In this document: in pieces, positions 7,501 through 16,430 of the stretch
How positions within the stretch are numbered: the stretch's first letter is position 1
Layout of the letters: each line of letters begins with the position of its first letter
Origin: Levilactobacillus tujiorum
GTDB lineage: Bacteria > Bacillota > Bacilli > Lactobacillales > Lactobacillaceae
Length of the DNA stretch: 64,000 bases
Assembly (NCBI RefSeq): GCF_012641185.1
Contig: NZ_JAAXLK010000003.1
Span: 2,075-66,074 of the forward strand
Reading direction: 5' to 3'
The notes under the pieces: model-generated
Database searches by the model: none
Seen by the model: only the letters and a program-made list of their open reading frames with translations
What the model was told of the DNA's origin: nothing
Position numbers and translations under genes: made by a program

Positions 7501-7719
7501 AGACTAAAATAACCGGAGGAGGGCAGAGGTGGAGCCAGCCGTGACGACGGTGTTAGCCGATTTTTCGGCTTACAGCGTGGGACGTGTTTGGAGATCGGTG
7601 AACTTCCGAGCTTCAAACCGAGCTGGAGGACCGCTTCTCAGGCCGCAAGCGATCCCCACAGCAGGCGGAATCTCTGCCAGCCGCAGGTGCCGGGTTTAGG
7701 CTATTTTTCAGACTAAAAT
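7501..7719 (-). repeat. Dispersed structured repeat, family 1, flanked by 10-bp direct repeats
   Basis: The reverse complement aligns over most of its length with 28986-29221 (shared GATTCCGCCTGCTGTGGGGA, TTTGAAGCT, GCTAACACC, CACGGCTGGCTCCA). Internal hairpins are 7555-7570 (AGCCGA/TCGGCT) and 7587-7617. AGACTAAAAT occurs at both ends (7501-7510 and 7710-7719), like a target duplication. Confidence 0.75.
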
Positions 7720-7775
7720 CCTGGTCACTTTAGCGTTGGTAATGTTTTTGGTCCTTTCAACCTTTAGATTGGGTA

Positions 7776-7840
7776 AAAAAAAGAGGCAAAGCCAACGACG
7801 AGTCATACTAGGCCGTGTCGTTAGCTTTACCTCTTTTTTG
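7776..7840 (-). terminator. Strong bidirectional terminator
   Basis: A long stem, AAAAAAGAGGCAAAGCCAACGAC pairing with a near-complementary arm ending GCTTTACCTCTTTTTT, with T-runs available on both strands. It ends the minus-strand mnmM/PAP2 operon and can also stop leftover plus-strand transcription. Confidence 0.85.
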
Positions 7841-7856
7841 GCGTGATAGAGACCAC

Positions 7857-8423
7857 TTAACGCCGTTCAATTGCCAATAAAAACGGTGGGTGATGAATCT
7901 GATTGATGAAGCCGTACTGTAAGACTTGATAAGTCTTTTGCGGCAGTTGTTGGCAAAAGGCTAAGACAGCATCACGTTCGGTGAGACCACCTGGGTGACC
8001 AGAGTAAACCACGAGGATCACCCGGCCACCACGGCGTAGATGGTCGAGTAGTGCTTTGACTGCGGTCAGAGTTGTGCTGGGATGGGTGATCAGGGATTTG
8101 TCACCACCAGGCAGATAGCCAAGATTGAAGATGGCGCCGGCTACCTGAGTTTCGGCGGTTAGGAACTCGCCGACGTGTTCATGCCCCATGGCGTGGAGTG
8201 AGACCTGCGGCGCTAATCCCGTCAGGTTCAATTGCGTTTGTGTTTCTTGCAGGGCTGCTGGTTGAATATCAAAGCCGATGACCCGGCCAGAATGACCCAC
8301 CAGATTAGCTAAGAATAGGGTATCGTGACCGTTGCCGACGGTGGCATCAACCACCGTGTCGCCGGGACCGACACACTCGCTAAGTAGGGTGTGACTATAA
8401 GCTAAGGCATTTGGTAAATTCAT
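7857..8423 (-). CDS. mnmM: tRNA (mnm5s2U34) methyltransferase MnmM (YtqB family)
   Basis: 188-residue class I SAM-dependent methyltransferase of the family once called rRNA methylase (YtqB), now known in Bacillus as MnmM, which completes the mnm5 modification of tRNA wobble uridine. SAM-binding motif I reads VVDATVGNGHDTLFLA near residue 23, then the acidic end of strand 2 in VIGFDIQP, the catalytic-site motif NLGYLPGGDK near residue 97 (typical of this family), and VVYSGHPGG. Full length. Its ATG overlaps the stop of the upstream PAP2 gene by 4 bases (8420-8423), so the two are one operon. Confidence 0.85.
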   Translation of the reverse strand: MNLPNALAYSHTLLSECVGPGDTVVDATVGNGHDTLFLANLVGHSGRVIGFDIQPAALQETQTQLNLTGLAPQVSLHAMGHEHVGEFLTAETQVAGAIFNLGYLPGGDKSLITHPSTTLTAVKALLDHLRRGGRVILVVYSGHPGGLTERDAVLAFCQQLPQKTYQVLQYGFINQIHHPPFLLAIERR

Positions 8424-9061
8424 GATAAATCATCTCCGTGACGAGTTAAGTACCATTGCGTAACAGTTAATAAAACGAAGCCAATCGACCAGCCCGCCAC
8501 CACGTCGCTCGGGTAGTGGACGCCGACATAAACGCGGGATAAGCCAATGATGACAATCCACACGCTCAGCACGCCAATTAAAAGCCAGCGGTAGTAGTGG
8601 TGACGCCGCAGGTACCAGCCTAGTAAGACGATTAACGTGCCCCACAACAACATGGCGGTGATTGAATGCCCACTAGGAAAACTGTAAGAGCTGGCTGCGA
8701 CTAGCCGATCAACGGTGGGCCGATCACGGCGGACCACGTGTTTAATGATGCTATTGCCAATGCCAGCCCAAACCAAGACGTTCCAGCCTAGGAATAAGGC
8801 ATCGCGGTAGCGCCGAGCAATGACCAGAATGGCGATAATGATGAGTGTGATCCAGGTTACGGGCTGAGGATTACCAGACTTGGTGATCGTGATAATGGCC
8901 TGGGTCAGACCGTGTGGTAAAGGGTGACGTACCAAGCTGATCATCGTTTGGTCGAACCAGGCGAGCCAAGTTTGCTGATAGACGACGCCAATGAGGTCCA
9001 ATAGAAAGATGATGCCAGCGCCTAAGGTGAAGCGCCAGCGAAGATGGGAAATCGGTGGCAA
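8420..9061 (-). CDS. PAP2-superfamily membrane phosphatase
   Basis: 213-residue membrane protein with about six helices and the full three-part acid-phosphatase signature: KHVVRRDRP (107-115), PSGH (129-132) and SRVYVGVHYPSD (175-186). Members dephosphorylate undecaprenyl pyrophosphate, phosphatidylglycerophosphate or similar lipids at the outer membrane face; the exact lipid is not predictable here. The start is a TTG at 9061, nine bases after GGAGG. First gene of a two-gene minus-strand operon with mnmM. Confidence 0.85.
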   Translation of the reverse strand: MPPISHLRWRFTLGAGIIFLLDLIGVVYQQTWLAWFDQTMISLVRHPLPHGLTQAIITITKSGNPQPVTWITLIIIAILVIARRYRDALFLGWNVLVWAGIGNSIIKHVVRRDRPTVDRLVAASSYSFPSGHSITAMLLWGTLIVLLGWYLRRHHYYRWLLIGVLSVWIVIIGLSRVYVGVHYPSDVVAGWSIGFVLLTVTQWYLTRHGDDLS

Positions 9062-9243
9062 GAAGAGCCGCCTCCTTTATGGATTAAGTACCAATTATTT
9101 TACGTAGATCGTATCCCAATCAGTATAGCACATTGCGTGGTAGAAACGCGGCGGTAAGACGGGTGCGTGGGGATGAATGAAGGGGGCTAGCGGCCAGTGC
9201 CAGTGACGGGTCTAAAAAGACCGGCTCCAATTCCCGGTTTTCC

Positions 9244-9272
9244 TTGATTTTCTAAAGGGGGTTTGCTAAGAT
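9244..9272 (+). promoter_or_regulatory. leuS promoter
   Basis: -35 TTGATT (9244-9249), a 17-base spacer and -10 TAAGAT (9267-9272) preceded by TGC. It lies just before the T-box leader. Confidence 0.7.
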
Positions 9273-9279
9273 GAAACCA

Positions 9280-9518
9280 ATTTGATTATTCAAGACGTTG
9301 ATGAGAAGTAGTAGTTCTAAGGAGTATTTAGAAAGCGGATGGTCGCTGCAAATCCGTTACTTCTGGGATGAACTTATCTCTGAGTCTTTCTGCCGCAAGG
9401 TGGGCGTTTGGCGACGTTATCAGCCGGAATGAGCCCCAGAGTGACTTTGGGGAAATGTAGGTGGTACCGCGCTTAGACGCCCTACAGTAGCCCATTTTGG
9501 ACTACTGGGGGCTTTTTT
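9280..9518 (+). promoter_or_regulatory. T-box leader controlling leuS
   Basis: Tandem-stem leader with the T-box core AGGTGGTACCGCG at 9459-9471. The TGGT bulge would pair with the ACCA end of uncharged tRNA-Leu. A terminator stem (CAGTAG/CTACTG, 9485-9507) with a T-run at 9512-9518 is the alternative structure. A CTT at 9373-9375 in the Stem I region is a plausible leucine specifier codon, but I could not fold Stem I to prove it. Confidence 0.9.
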
Positions 9519-9556
9519 TGTGGCACGACGTCGGATTGAGAAAGGGAGCGAAGTTT

Positions 9557-11986
9557 TTGGCTTACAAACACGAGATTATTGAGCACAAGTGGCAACATTA
9601 CTGGCGGGTCAATGATACCTTCAAGACCGCTGACAACCAGAGTAAACCGAAGTATTATGTATTGGATATGTTCCCATACCCTTCTGGTCAAGGGTTGCAC
9701 GTGGGACATCCTGAGGGTTATACGGCAACGGATATTATGGCCCGGTTGAAGCGGATGCAAGGCTTTAACGTTTTGCACCCAATGGGATGGGATGCGTTCG
9801 GTTTACCAGCCGAACAATATGCTTTGAAGACAGGGCATAATCCTAAGGACTTCACGGCTCACAACATTAAGAACTTTAAGCGGCAGATTCGCTCACTAGG
9901 CTTCTCCTATGACTGGAGTCGCGAGGTCAACACGACCGATGAGTCTTTCTACAAGTGGACGCAGTGGATCTTCGAACAACTCTACAAGAAGGGGTTGGCT
10001 TACGAAGACAAGATCATGGTCAACTGGGCACCAGACTTCATGGGTGGAACTGTTGTGGCTAATGAAGAAGTCGTGGATGGTAAGACGGAACGGGGCGGCT
10101 ACCCCGTTTACCGGGTCCCAATGCGCCAATGGGTGCTGAAGATCACGGCTTACGCTGACCGGTTGATTGATGACTTGGACGACCTGGACTGGCCTGATAG
10201 CATCAAGGAAATGCAACGGAACTGGATTGGTCGTTCCGAAGGTGCCAGCGTCTTCTTCCCAGTTGCTGGGCAGGAAGATACCAAGGTCGAGGTCTACACG
10301 ACGCGGCCGGACACGCTATTTGGGGCAACCTACATGGTGCTGGCACCAGAACATGCTCTGGTTGATCAAATTACGACGCCGGAACAAGCCGATGCCGTTA
10401 AAGCTTACAAGGAAGCCATTGAAAGCAAGTCGGATCTCGAACGGACTGATTTGAACAAGGATAAGACTGGGGTCTTCACCGGCGCATACGGCATCAACCC
10501 GTTGAGCGGTAAGAAGTTGCCAATCTGGATCGGTGATTACGTGCTGGCTTCCTACGGGACTGGGGCTATTATGGCCGTACCAGCGCATGATGACCGGGAC
10601 AATGAGTTCGCTCAGAAGTTCAATCTGCCAATTACTCAGGTGATTGCTGGCGATGACGATACGGATGTTCAGAAGGCAGCATACACCGGCGATGGTGAAC
10701 ACATCAACTCTGACTTTATGAATGGGATGGACAAGAAGACGGCCATCAAGGCAGCTATCGACTGGCTCGAAGAACATGATGCTGGCCACAAGCAGGTTAA
10801 CTTCCGGCTACGTGACTGGATTTTCTCCCGTCAACGTTACTGGGGTGAACCAATTCCAGTTATTCACTGGGAGGATGGGGAAACCACGCTGGTACCTGAA
10901 GACGAATTACCATTGAAATTGCCAGCCGCTAAGCAACTGGAACCTTCTGGTACCGGAGAAAGTCCACTGGCCAACCTGACCGACTGGGTGAACGTGGTTG
11001 ACGAGAATGGTCGTAAAGGGAAGCGAGAAACCAACACCATGCCACAATGGGCGGGGAGTTCATGGTACTTCTTGCGTTACATTGATCCACACAACGATCA
11101 AGCCATTGCCGATCCTGACAAGCTGAAGTACTGGATGCCCGTCGACCTGTACATTGGTGGTGCCGAACACGCCGTCTTGCATTTGCTGTACGCACGGTTC
11201 TGGCACAAGTTCCTCTACGACCTTGGCGTTGTGCCTACCAAGGAACCTTTCCAGAAGTTGGTTAACCAAGGGATGATCTTGGGAACCAACCATGAAAAGA
11301 TGTCCAAGTCTAAGGGAAACGTCATCAATCCCGATGAAATTGTCGAGAAGGATGGGGCCGATACTTTACGCCTGTACGAAATGTTTATGGGACCACTGGA
11401 AGCTTCCAAGCCGTGGAGCACGGAAGGCATCAATGGGTCTCGTCGCTGGTTAGATCGGGTATGGCGGTTGTTGATCGATGATAACAACCATCTCCGTGAC
11501 CGCGTAACGATGATTAATGACGGTAAGTTGGATAAGATCTACAATCAGACGGTTAAGACGGTGAGTGAGGACATGGAAGCCATGCGCTTTAACGTCGCCA
11601 TCTCACAACTGATGGTCTTCGTCAACGAAGCCTACAAGACGGATAGCTTACCATTGCGCTACATGGAAGGCTTCGTCAAGATGATTTCACCAATCGTGCC
11701 GCATATCGCCGAAGAGCTCTGGTCATTAATGGGCCATGACGAAACGATTGCTTACGAAAAGTGGCCAACGTATGACCCTAAGCAATTAGTCGAAGATGTG
11801 GTTGAGATGGTCGTTCAAGTTAACGGTAAGGTCCGTGCCCACTTGAAGGTGGCTAAGGACGCCGCTAAGGACGAAATTGAAACTGCTGCACTGGCTGACG
11901 ATACGGTAAAGTTACACACGGATGGGAAGACTGTTCGTAAGGTCATTGTGGTACCGGGCAAACTGGTCAATATCGTGGCGAACTAA
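9557..11986 (+). CDS. leuS: Leucyl-tRNA synthetase
   Basis: 809 residues, class Ia synthetase charging tRNA-Leu. The HIGH-type motif is HVGH (about residues 48-51) within the MFPYPSG block. The CP1 editing domain is intact (threonine-rich [13 protein letters not shown] and the VPAHDDRD segment that holds the editing Asp), and KMSKS is near 581. The start is TTG 9557, eight bases after GGGAG, matching the usual N-terminus (M-A-Y-x-H); the reading frame extends further up into the T-box terminator and that part is not coding. Expression is expected to rise when leucine is short through the T-box. Confidence 0.95.
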   Translation: MAYKHEIIEHKWQHYWRVNDTFKTADNQSKPKYYVLDMFPYPSGQGLHVGHPEGYTATDIMARLKRMQGFNVLHPMGWDAFGLPAEQYALKTGHNPKDFTAHNIKNFKRQIRSLGFSYDWSREVNTTDESFYKWTQWIFEQLYKKGLAYEDKIMVNWAPDFMGGTVVANEEVVDGKTERGGYPVYRVPMRQWVLKITAYADRLIDDLDDLDWPDSIKEMQRNWIGRSEGASVFFPVAGQEDTKVEVYTTRPDTLFGATYMVLAPEHALVDQITTPEQADAVKAYKEAIESKSDLERTDLNKDKTGVFTGAYGINPLSGKKLPIWIGDYVLASYGTGAIMAVPAHDDRDNEFAQKFNLPITQVIAGDDDTDVQKAAYTGDGEHINSDFMNGMDKKTAIKAAIDWLEEHDAGHKQVNFRLRDWIFSRQRYWGEPIPVIHWEDGETTLVPEDELPLKLPAAKQLEPSGTGESPLANLTDWVNVVDENGRKGKRETNTMPQWAGSSWYFLRYIDPHNDQAIADPDKLKYWMPVDLYIGGAEHAVLHLLYARFWHKFLYDLGVVPTKEPFQKLVNQGMILGTNHEKMSKSKGNVINPDEIVEKDGADTLRLYEMFMGPLEASKPWSTEGINGSRRWLDRVWRLLIDDNNHLRDRVTMINDGKLDKIYNQTVKTVSEDMEAMRFNVAISQLMVFVNEAYKTDSLPLRYMEGFVKMISPIVPHIAEELWSLMGHDETIAYEKWPTYDPKQLVEDVVEMVVQVNGKVRAHLKVAKDAAKDEIETAALADDTVKLHTDGKTVRKVIVVPGKLVNIVAN

Positions 11987-12010
11987 AATTAAATTGATTT
12001 TGTAATTTGG

Positions 12011-12055
12011 GGTGTCAGTGACTTTCTTAAGTGAGAGTGACTGGCACCTTTTTTT
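12011..12055 (+). terminator. leuS terminator
   Basis: GGTGTCAGTGACT (12011-12023) pairs with AGTGACTGGCACC (12036-12048), then seven T. Confidence 0.9.
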
Positions 12056-12161
12056 GTTGGAAATTTGGGAGGCCAGGATAACATGGCGAGTCGATCAGTG
12101 TGTTTCTGAGTGAAAAGGCGCATTACGAAATGGCTTAGTTGTGATTACTAATGACCATGAG

Positions 12162-12193
12162 AAAAACAGCTCCCAGTGAGGAAGCTGTTTTTA
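12162..12193 (-). terminator. Terminator of the flavodoxin-like gene
   Basis: AAAAACAGCT/AGCTGTTTTT stem, T-runs on both strands; serves the minus-strand gene ending at 12239. Confidence 0.8.
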
Positions 12194-12238
12194 GAAAATC
12201 CATTGGTGATGGCTCTATTCGCATGTGATAACATTGGC

Positions 12239-13003
12239 TTACCGACGACGGTGGCGAACAAACGTGAAGAAGTGAAGGATGCTGGCCAGTAAAATGTAGA
12301 AGATGATCACAAAGCTGGCGTAGGTCAGCCAGAATTTACCAGCTGCAAAGACACCGAACCACCAAGCTTGCAGGCCCATAGTAATCAGCGCCATGACAGC
12401 GATCATGAAGAAAAGCAATATGTAACGTTTCAAGGTATTATCATCCTTTCGTGGTCGGTTGGTAATCTTCTGAGCCAGCCGATGACATTCTGCCAGTTTG
12501 GATTCCCGTGGCGCGTGGGTGCCCCAGGTTCCAGTACCAACAAATTCACCCACCTTGATCAACCCAGCGCCGGTTAAGACGCGATCGATGGTCACAAAGG
12601 TTTGATCAGTAATCCCGGTGAAGAAATTCTCCGTTGAGCTGATAAAGCAGGTCGTCATACTCAAGTAATGCTTGTTCTTATATTTGCCGGGTAGGGTATC
12701 TGCTTTTGAGGTCATCCGAACCAGTCGGAAGCGCATGCAGTCAAAGAACTGCTTCATCACGCCTGACATGCCACCCCAGTAGGTTGGGGCACAGATGATC
12801 CAGAAATCACTAGCGGCCATCTTGGCCTCGATCTCGTCGAGTGCTGGGCAAGCCTTTTCCTTGGTATCTGGATAAATATCGTAGTCTCGTAAAAAGACGG
12901 TTTCAACCTCAGCCGAGTCCGGTAGGTCGTCTAAGACAGCTTGAAGGTAGCCAGCAGTAATGCCATGACGCTCGTGACTACCCAATAATGCTAAGTAACG
13001 CAA
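12239..13003 (-). CDS. Flavodoxin-fold FMN reductase fused to a C-terminal membrane anchor
   Basis: 254 residues. Residues 1-180 form a flavodoxin/NADPH-dependent FMN reductase fold: it starts MRYLALLGSHERHG (phosphate-binding loop region) and has the flavin-site motif CAPTYWGGMSGVMKQFFD near residues 71-88. Residues about 192-248 hold two hydrophobic helices followed by a basic tail (VRHRRR), so the enzyme should sit on the membrane with its flavin domain in the cytosol. Most relatives are soluble and about 180 residues; the anchor is the unusual part. A quinone or other membrane-near electron acceptor is a reasonable guess but unproven. Single gene, with ATG 13003. Confidence 0.7.
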   Translation of the reverse strand: MRYLALLGSHERHGITAGYLQAVLDDLPDSAEVETVFLRDYDIYPDTKEKACPALDEIEAKMAASDFWIICAPTYWGGMSGVMKQFFDCMRFRLVRMTSKADTLPGKYKNKHYLSMTTCFISSTENFFTGITDQTFVTIDRVLTGAGLIKVGEFVGTGTWGTHAPRESKLAECHRLAQKITNRPRKDDNTLKRYILLFFMIAVMALITMGLQAWWFGVFAAGKFWLTYASFVIIFYILLASILHFFTFVRHRRR

Positions 13004-13144
13004 ACTAATCGCCTCACTTTAAGTTAAGTCTAATTGATGACAACTACTTTGGCAGCGCCATCAATAACTATATAACTAGTATACCGCATATTGGAGATGC
13101 TTGAAGCCATAGTTTACCTAAAGTTTAGTGTGTTAGCTGTTTGT

Positions 13145-13386
13145 GGTCGGCAGTAGTTCTTTAATTTTCGATAGCCGAAATGTGCTGCACCAGGCAGACT
13201 CCTGTGCTTAACCCCATTAAGCCAAAAAGCCAAGCCCGGGCTTTTTATCTTAATGACGTTAATGCTCGGTGGTAGTTCTTTAATTTTCTATAGCCGAAAC
13301 GTGCTACACCAAACAGCTAGCTGCGCTTAACCCCATTATCCTAAAAATCCAAGCCCGGGATTTCCAGGATAATGACGTTAATGCTC
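13145..13386 (-). repeat. Two tandem units (123 and 119 bp) of a structured repeat, family 2
   Basis: Units 13145-13267 and 13268-13386 share TAGTTCTTTAATTTTC, TATAGCCGAAA/TAGCCGAAA, GCTTAACCCCATTA and AATGACGTTAATGCTC. Each has the same hairpin with different bases: CATTAAG/CTTAATG plus AAAGCC/GGCTTT in unit 1, and CATTATCCT/AGGATAATG plus AATCC/GGATT in unit 2. The reverse complement is related to 44458-44656. No gene in 13004-13469. Confidence 0.75.
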
Positions 13387-13421
13387 ACTAGCTAAGCGTT
13401 TGGTTCCGCACTCTTTTACAC

Positions 13422-13456
13422 AAAAAGCCCTCGCGGACCAACCGGTCAACGAGGGG
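13422..13456 (-). terminator. Terminator of the small gene at 13470
   Basis: CCCTCG (13428-13433) and CGAGGG (13450-13455); on the minus strand the stem is followed by GCTTTTTG. Confidence 0.75.
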
Positions 13457-13469
13457 ACTTAGTGCTTAA

Positions 13470-13778
13470 CTATTGCAGTAATTCTGTTAAAATAGCGAAG
13501 AACCGGTGTTTAACGACTTCATCTTCGCCGTCCTTGGAAAACTGGTAGTTGAGTAAGTGACGGTCAAATTCGTGGAAGAAAACGTCAGCCATCGTTTGAT
13601 AATCGCTATCATTGGTCTGGTCGATCCGCTTAAAACTACGCCAGGTTGCGTAAATGAGTTGAGCGTCCGGTACTTTTGCTAACTCTGGAAAATGTTGTCG
13701 GATACTTTTGGTCATCCGCACAACCTGTTTCGCTCTTTCCGGGGACATCTGCATCTCCGGCGTTGCCGTTTGCGTCAT
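13470..13778 (-). CDS. Small conserved-looking protein of unknown function
   Basis: 102 residues, not recognised. Starts MTQTATPEMQMSPERAKQ, is predicted mostly helical with a mixed charge pattern and no membrane helix, and has an aromatic-rich middle (ATWRSFKRIDQ, VFFHEFDRH). The start is ATG 13778 with a strong AGGAGGAA eight bases away; the longer frame up to 13853 has no SD. The good SD, own terminator and clean frame support a real gene. It lies between repeat units and the divergent flippase gene. Confidence 0.7.
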   Translation of the reverse strand: MTQTATPEMQMSPERAKQVVRMTKSIRQHFPELAKVPDAQLIYATWRSFKRIDQTNDSDYQTMADVFFHEFDRHLLNYQFSKDGEDEVVKHRFFAILTELLQ

Positions 13779-13919
13779 AATGGCATTCCTCCTTGAATAG
13801 TCTGTTTCCTGACTACTTCCAGCATACCACTGTTCGGCGTATCCGGTAAGCAAACCGCGGCGGCCAGCTCATTTATAAATCTTTACCGAAACCTGACCTT
13901 TACGATTCCCAAGCTATGG

Positions 13920-13925
13920 TATAAT
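13920..13925 (+). promoter_or_regulatory. Extended -10 box for the flippase operon
   Basis: TGG followed by TATAAT (13920-13925); CTGACC near 13893 is a -35 candidate, but the spacing of about 21 is too long, so the extended -10 probably carries the activity. Confidence 0.5.
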
Positions 13926-13999
13926 AATTGTTTGATTAGCTCGACATTTAGTCGAGTATGGATTACGGTGAATTTTAGAAATTGAAAGTAGGGTGTCAA

Positions 14000-15643
14000 A
14001 TGTCGACAAGGTCTGATCATACCGGTAATCAAACCGTGAGTGCACAGGATCAAATGGTCTCAGGTTCCGCGTGGATGACGGCCGGGAGTATTTTTTCGCG
14101 GATTTTGGGTGCGATCTATATTGTTCCCTGGAGTATCTGGTTCGGGACGTTCTTCCTGCAAGCCAATGCGTTGTATGGTAAGGGCTACAACATCTACAGT
14201 TTCTTTCTGATTGCGGCAATTGCCGGGGTTCCTTCCGCGATTGCTAAGCAGGTTGCACACTACAATGCGTTAAATGAATATGGCATCAGTGTCCGGCTCT
14301 ACAAACGGGGGTTAGTCATTGCGCTGCTAACGGGAATCAGCATAGCCTTGCTGCTATTCGTGGGGGCACCACTATTTACCGGTGGTGATCGACATTTAAT
14401 TCCGGTGCTGCATTCGCTGGCCTGGGCGATCTTGATTATTCCAACCATGAGTCTGACGCGGGGCTATTTCCAAGGCTTTCAGCAGATGGCGCCTTCCGCA
14501 ATCTCACAGTTTGTGGAGCAACTAGCGCGAGTGGCTTACATGTTGCTGACGGCCTTTGTCATCATGTACGTGATGAAGGGCGACTGGGTCAGTGCCGTGT
14601 CACAGTCAACGCTGGCGGCGGCCGTTGGGGCGCTGTGTGGACTGATTGTCTTGGGCGTGTATTACTGGCGGCGACGCGACCATTTTCGCGGGTTAGTGGC
14701 TGGTAGTAATAACGAACTCGTTGTGCCGGCTAAACAATTATATAAAGAAATTATTGCCCAAGCGGTGCCGTTCATTATTTTGGGTGCCGGGATTACGATC
14801 TTTCAATTGATTGATCAGTATACCTTTGCGCCGATCATGCATTTGGCGGGGAATTACTCCGACGCCTATTTGAATGATCTTTTCGCGCTGTTTGGTGTCA
14901 ATGCGAATAAATTGATTATGATTACCATTTCGTTATCGTCAGCATTGGCGGTAACGGTCGTGCCTTTATTGTCGGAAGCCTATACGCGCGGCAATAAGCA
15001 TGAAATTTCTGGCCAATTGACGAATGCGTTCCTCATGTTTGAATTCGTCATGATTCCGGCCGCTTTGGGGATGGCTGCCGTGGCGCGGCCATTGAACATT
15101 GTCTTTTATGGTCAAACGCAAGAAGCGTTGGGATCTTCAATTTTGGCGTTCTCGTCATATCTGTCAATCTTGTTGGGGCTGTATACCGTTGTCTCGGCGT
15201 TGATGCAAGGAATCTCGCAAAATCGGCGGGCCGTTCACTACTTCGCGGTGGGAACGGTCGTGAAATTCATCGTCCAATGGCCATTGGTGTACCTCTTAGG
15301 GGCGTTTGGCCCATTAGTGGCGACCGGAATTGGTCTCTTCGTGACGTGCTACCTGATTATCCACTCGCTGGATGTTCAATTTGGCATTAACTATGCCACC
15401 ATTGCCAAGAAGACCAACGGCATCTTATTGGCGTCAATTGGGACGTTTGCCATCGCCCGGGTTGTGGTGATGGTCGGGAGTTTAGCGGGGAGTAATGGCC
15501 GGATCATCAGTTTTGTGGTGACGGCCATCGCAGCTGCTTTAGGCGGTTACTTCTACGTTTACATGACCCTGAAGAGTCGGTTAGCCGATGCGATTATCGG
15601 CGACCGGGTGGCTGGTATACGACGGCGGTTACACATTCACTAG
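14000..15643 (+). CDS. ytgP: MurJ-like MOP-superfamily flippase (YtgP family)
   Basis: 547-residue polytopic membrane protein of the MviN/MATE-like polysaccharide transporter group with about 14 helices. Characteristic features are the N-terminal GSAWMTAGSIFSRILGAIYIVPW block, the SxAKQVAHYNAL segment, and SLTRGYFQGFQQMAPSAISQF in the first half, all typical of YtgP, the Bacillus lipid II flippase (MurJ). A role in moving lipid II across the membrane for peptidoglycan synthesis is likely. The start is ATG 14000 behind AGTAGGG; the frame to 13982 (TTG) is discounted. The next gene, an RsuA-like protein, follows by 12 bases, the order also seen in Bacillus (ytgP with a pseudouridylate synthase gene). 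Confidence 0.85.
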   Translation: MSTRSDHTGNQTVSAQDQMVSGSAWMTAGSIFSRILGAIYIVPWSIWFGTFFLQANALYGKGYNIYSFFLIAAIAGVPSAIAKQVAHYNALNEYGISVRLYKRGLVIALLTGISIALLLFVGAPLFTGGDRHLIPVLHSLAWAILIIPTMSLTRGYFQGFQQMAPSAISQFVEQLARVAYMLLTAFVIMYVMKGDWVSAVSQSTLAAAVGALCGLIVLGVYYWRRRDHFRGLVAGSNNELVVPAKQLYKEIIAQAVPFIILGAGITIFQLIDQYTFAPIMHLAGNYSDAYLNDLFALFGVNANKLIMITISLSSALAVTVVPLLSEAYTRGNKHEISGQLTNAFLMFEFVMIPAALGMAAVARPLNIVFYGQTQEALGSSILAFSSYLSILLGLYTVVSALMQGISQNRRAVHYFAVGTVVKFIVQWPLVYLLGAFGPLVATGIGLFVTCYLIIHSLDVQFGINYATIAKKTNGILLASIGTFAIARVVVMVGSLAGSNGRIISFVVTAIAAALGGYFYVYMTLKSRLADAIIGDRVAGIRRRLHIH

Positions 15644-15655
15644 GAGGCAATGGCA

Positions 15656-16375
15656 ATGAACATTGAACGTTACTTAACGGATCATCGGCAGGGAACACCG
15701 CGGCAGATCTTGCGGTTGCTGCGACAGGGACGGGTCACCGTTAACGATGCGGCAGTCGATTCGCCCCTGACGGATGTGGTCAAAGCCGATCAGGTCCGCG
15801 TGGATGGGATGGCCGTGACGGGACGTCAGCCCCAGTATTTAATCTTCAATAAGCCAATTGGGTTTCAGCTGAGTATGGATCCTACCAGTGCGCATAGCCT
15901 GGGAAGTCTGCTGAACACCTTGGATCAGGTCCGTCCGTTAAAAGCGTTGGCCGACCTGCCTAAGGAAGCCACCGGACTGGTGCTGGCAAGTGACGACGAC
16001 CATTTTCTAACAGATGTGGCGGCCCAGAAGTGGGTCAGCACGCTGCGGATGCCACTGGCTGGTGTGGTGACTGAGTTGCCGACTCTAGCCGCTGATTTGA
16101 CGTTTTCGGCGGTTAAATTGGTTCCGGATACGCTCCACCAGACCACGACGGCCACGGTGCAAACGCGGGATTTGAACGCGGCGGTTCCCACGTTACTCGC
16201 GTTGAAAGCGATCAATGGTCCGGTCAGTCGGATAGCCTTGGGACCGATGGCCTTACCGGTTGATCTATCGGTAGCTTCATATCGCGGATTGTTTCCAACG
16301 GAAATTGATGACCTGAATGGTCCATTGGAGTCGTCAACTGAGAGCCAAACGGAAACGTCTTCTAAGTTAGGCTAG
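15656..16375 (+). CDS. RsuA-family pseudouridine synthase-like protein lacking the catalytic Asp
   Basis: 239 residues: an S4-like N-terminal region (1-55) then an RsuA/RluB-type domain (58-210), with YLIFNKPIGF as the usual KPxG block. Where the family has G-R-L-D with the catalytic Asp followed by x-x-T-x-G-L, this protein reads ADLPKEATGL (residues 99-108): the Asp position is Pro102 (codon CCT). A polar, Ser/Thr-rich tail follows residue 215. It may be a catalytically dead RNA-binding paralogue; whether Asp100 could substitute is unlikely by spacing. The start is ATG 15656, eight bases after GGAGG; ATG 15650 is too close. Cotranscribed with the flippase. Confidence 0.75.
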   Translation: MNIERYLTDHRQGTPRQILRLLRQGRVTVNDAAVDSPLTDVVKADQVRVDGMAVTGRQPQYLIFNKPIGFQLSMDPTSAHSLGSLLNTLDQVRPLKALADLPKEATGLVLASDDDHFLTDVAAQKWVSTLRMPLAGVVTELPTLAADLTFSAVKLVPDTLHQTTTATVQTRDLNAAVPTLLALKAINGPVSRIALGPMALPVDLSVASYRGLFPTEIDDLNGPLESSTESQTETSSKLG

Positions 16376-16430
16376 TTATGCTGTGGCAGGATGATAATGC
16401 CGGCGATATTCTTATTAATTTTAGTTAACT

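Larger units (their letters stand above)
7125..7775. other. Gene-free region holding two structured repeats
   Basis: No credible gene. 7125-7261 shows nothing recognisable; 7262-7430 and 7501-7719 hold two members of a hairpin-rich repeat family (see separate entries). The minus-strand reading frame at 7371-7616 is made of repeat sequence and lacks a ribosome-binding site. Confidence 0.7.

Noticed and set aside
7501-7719. Insertion sequence
   Set aside because: No transposase frame; too short. At best a miniature element moved in trans.
9896-11487. Several long reading frames antisense or out of frame to leuS
   Set aside because: They are shadows of a highly constrained synthetase gene, lack ribosome-binding sites and show no family motif.
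13145-13386. CRISPR array
   Set aside because: Only two long (about 120 bp) diverged units, no short repeats with unique spacers and no cas genes.
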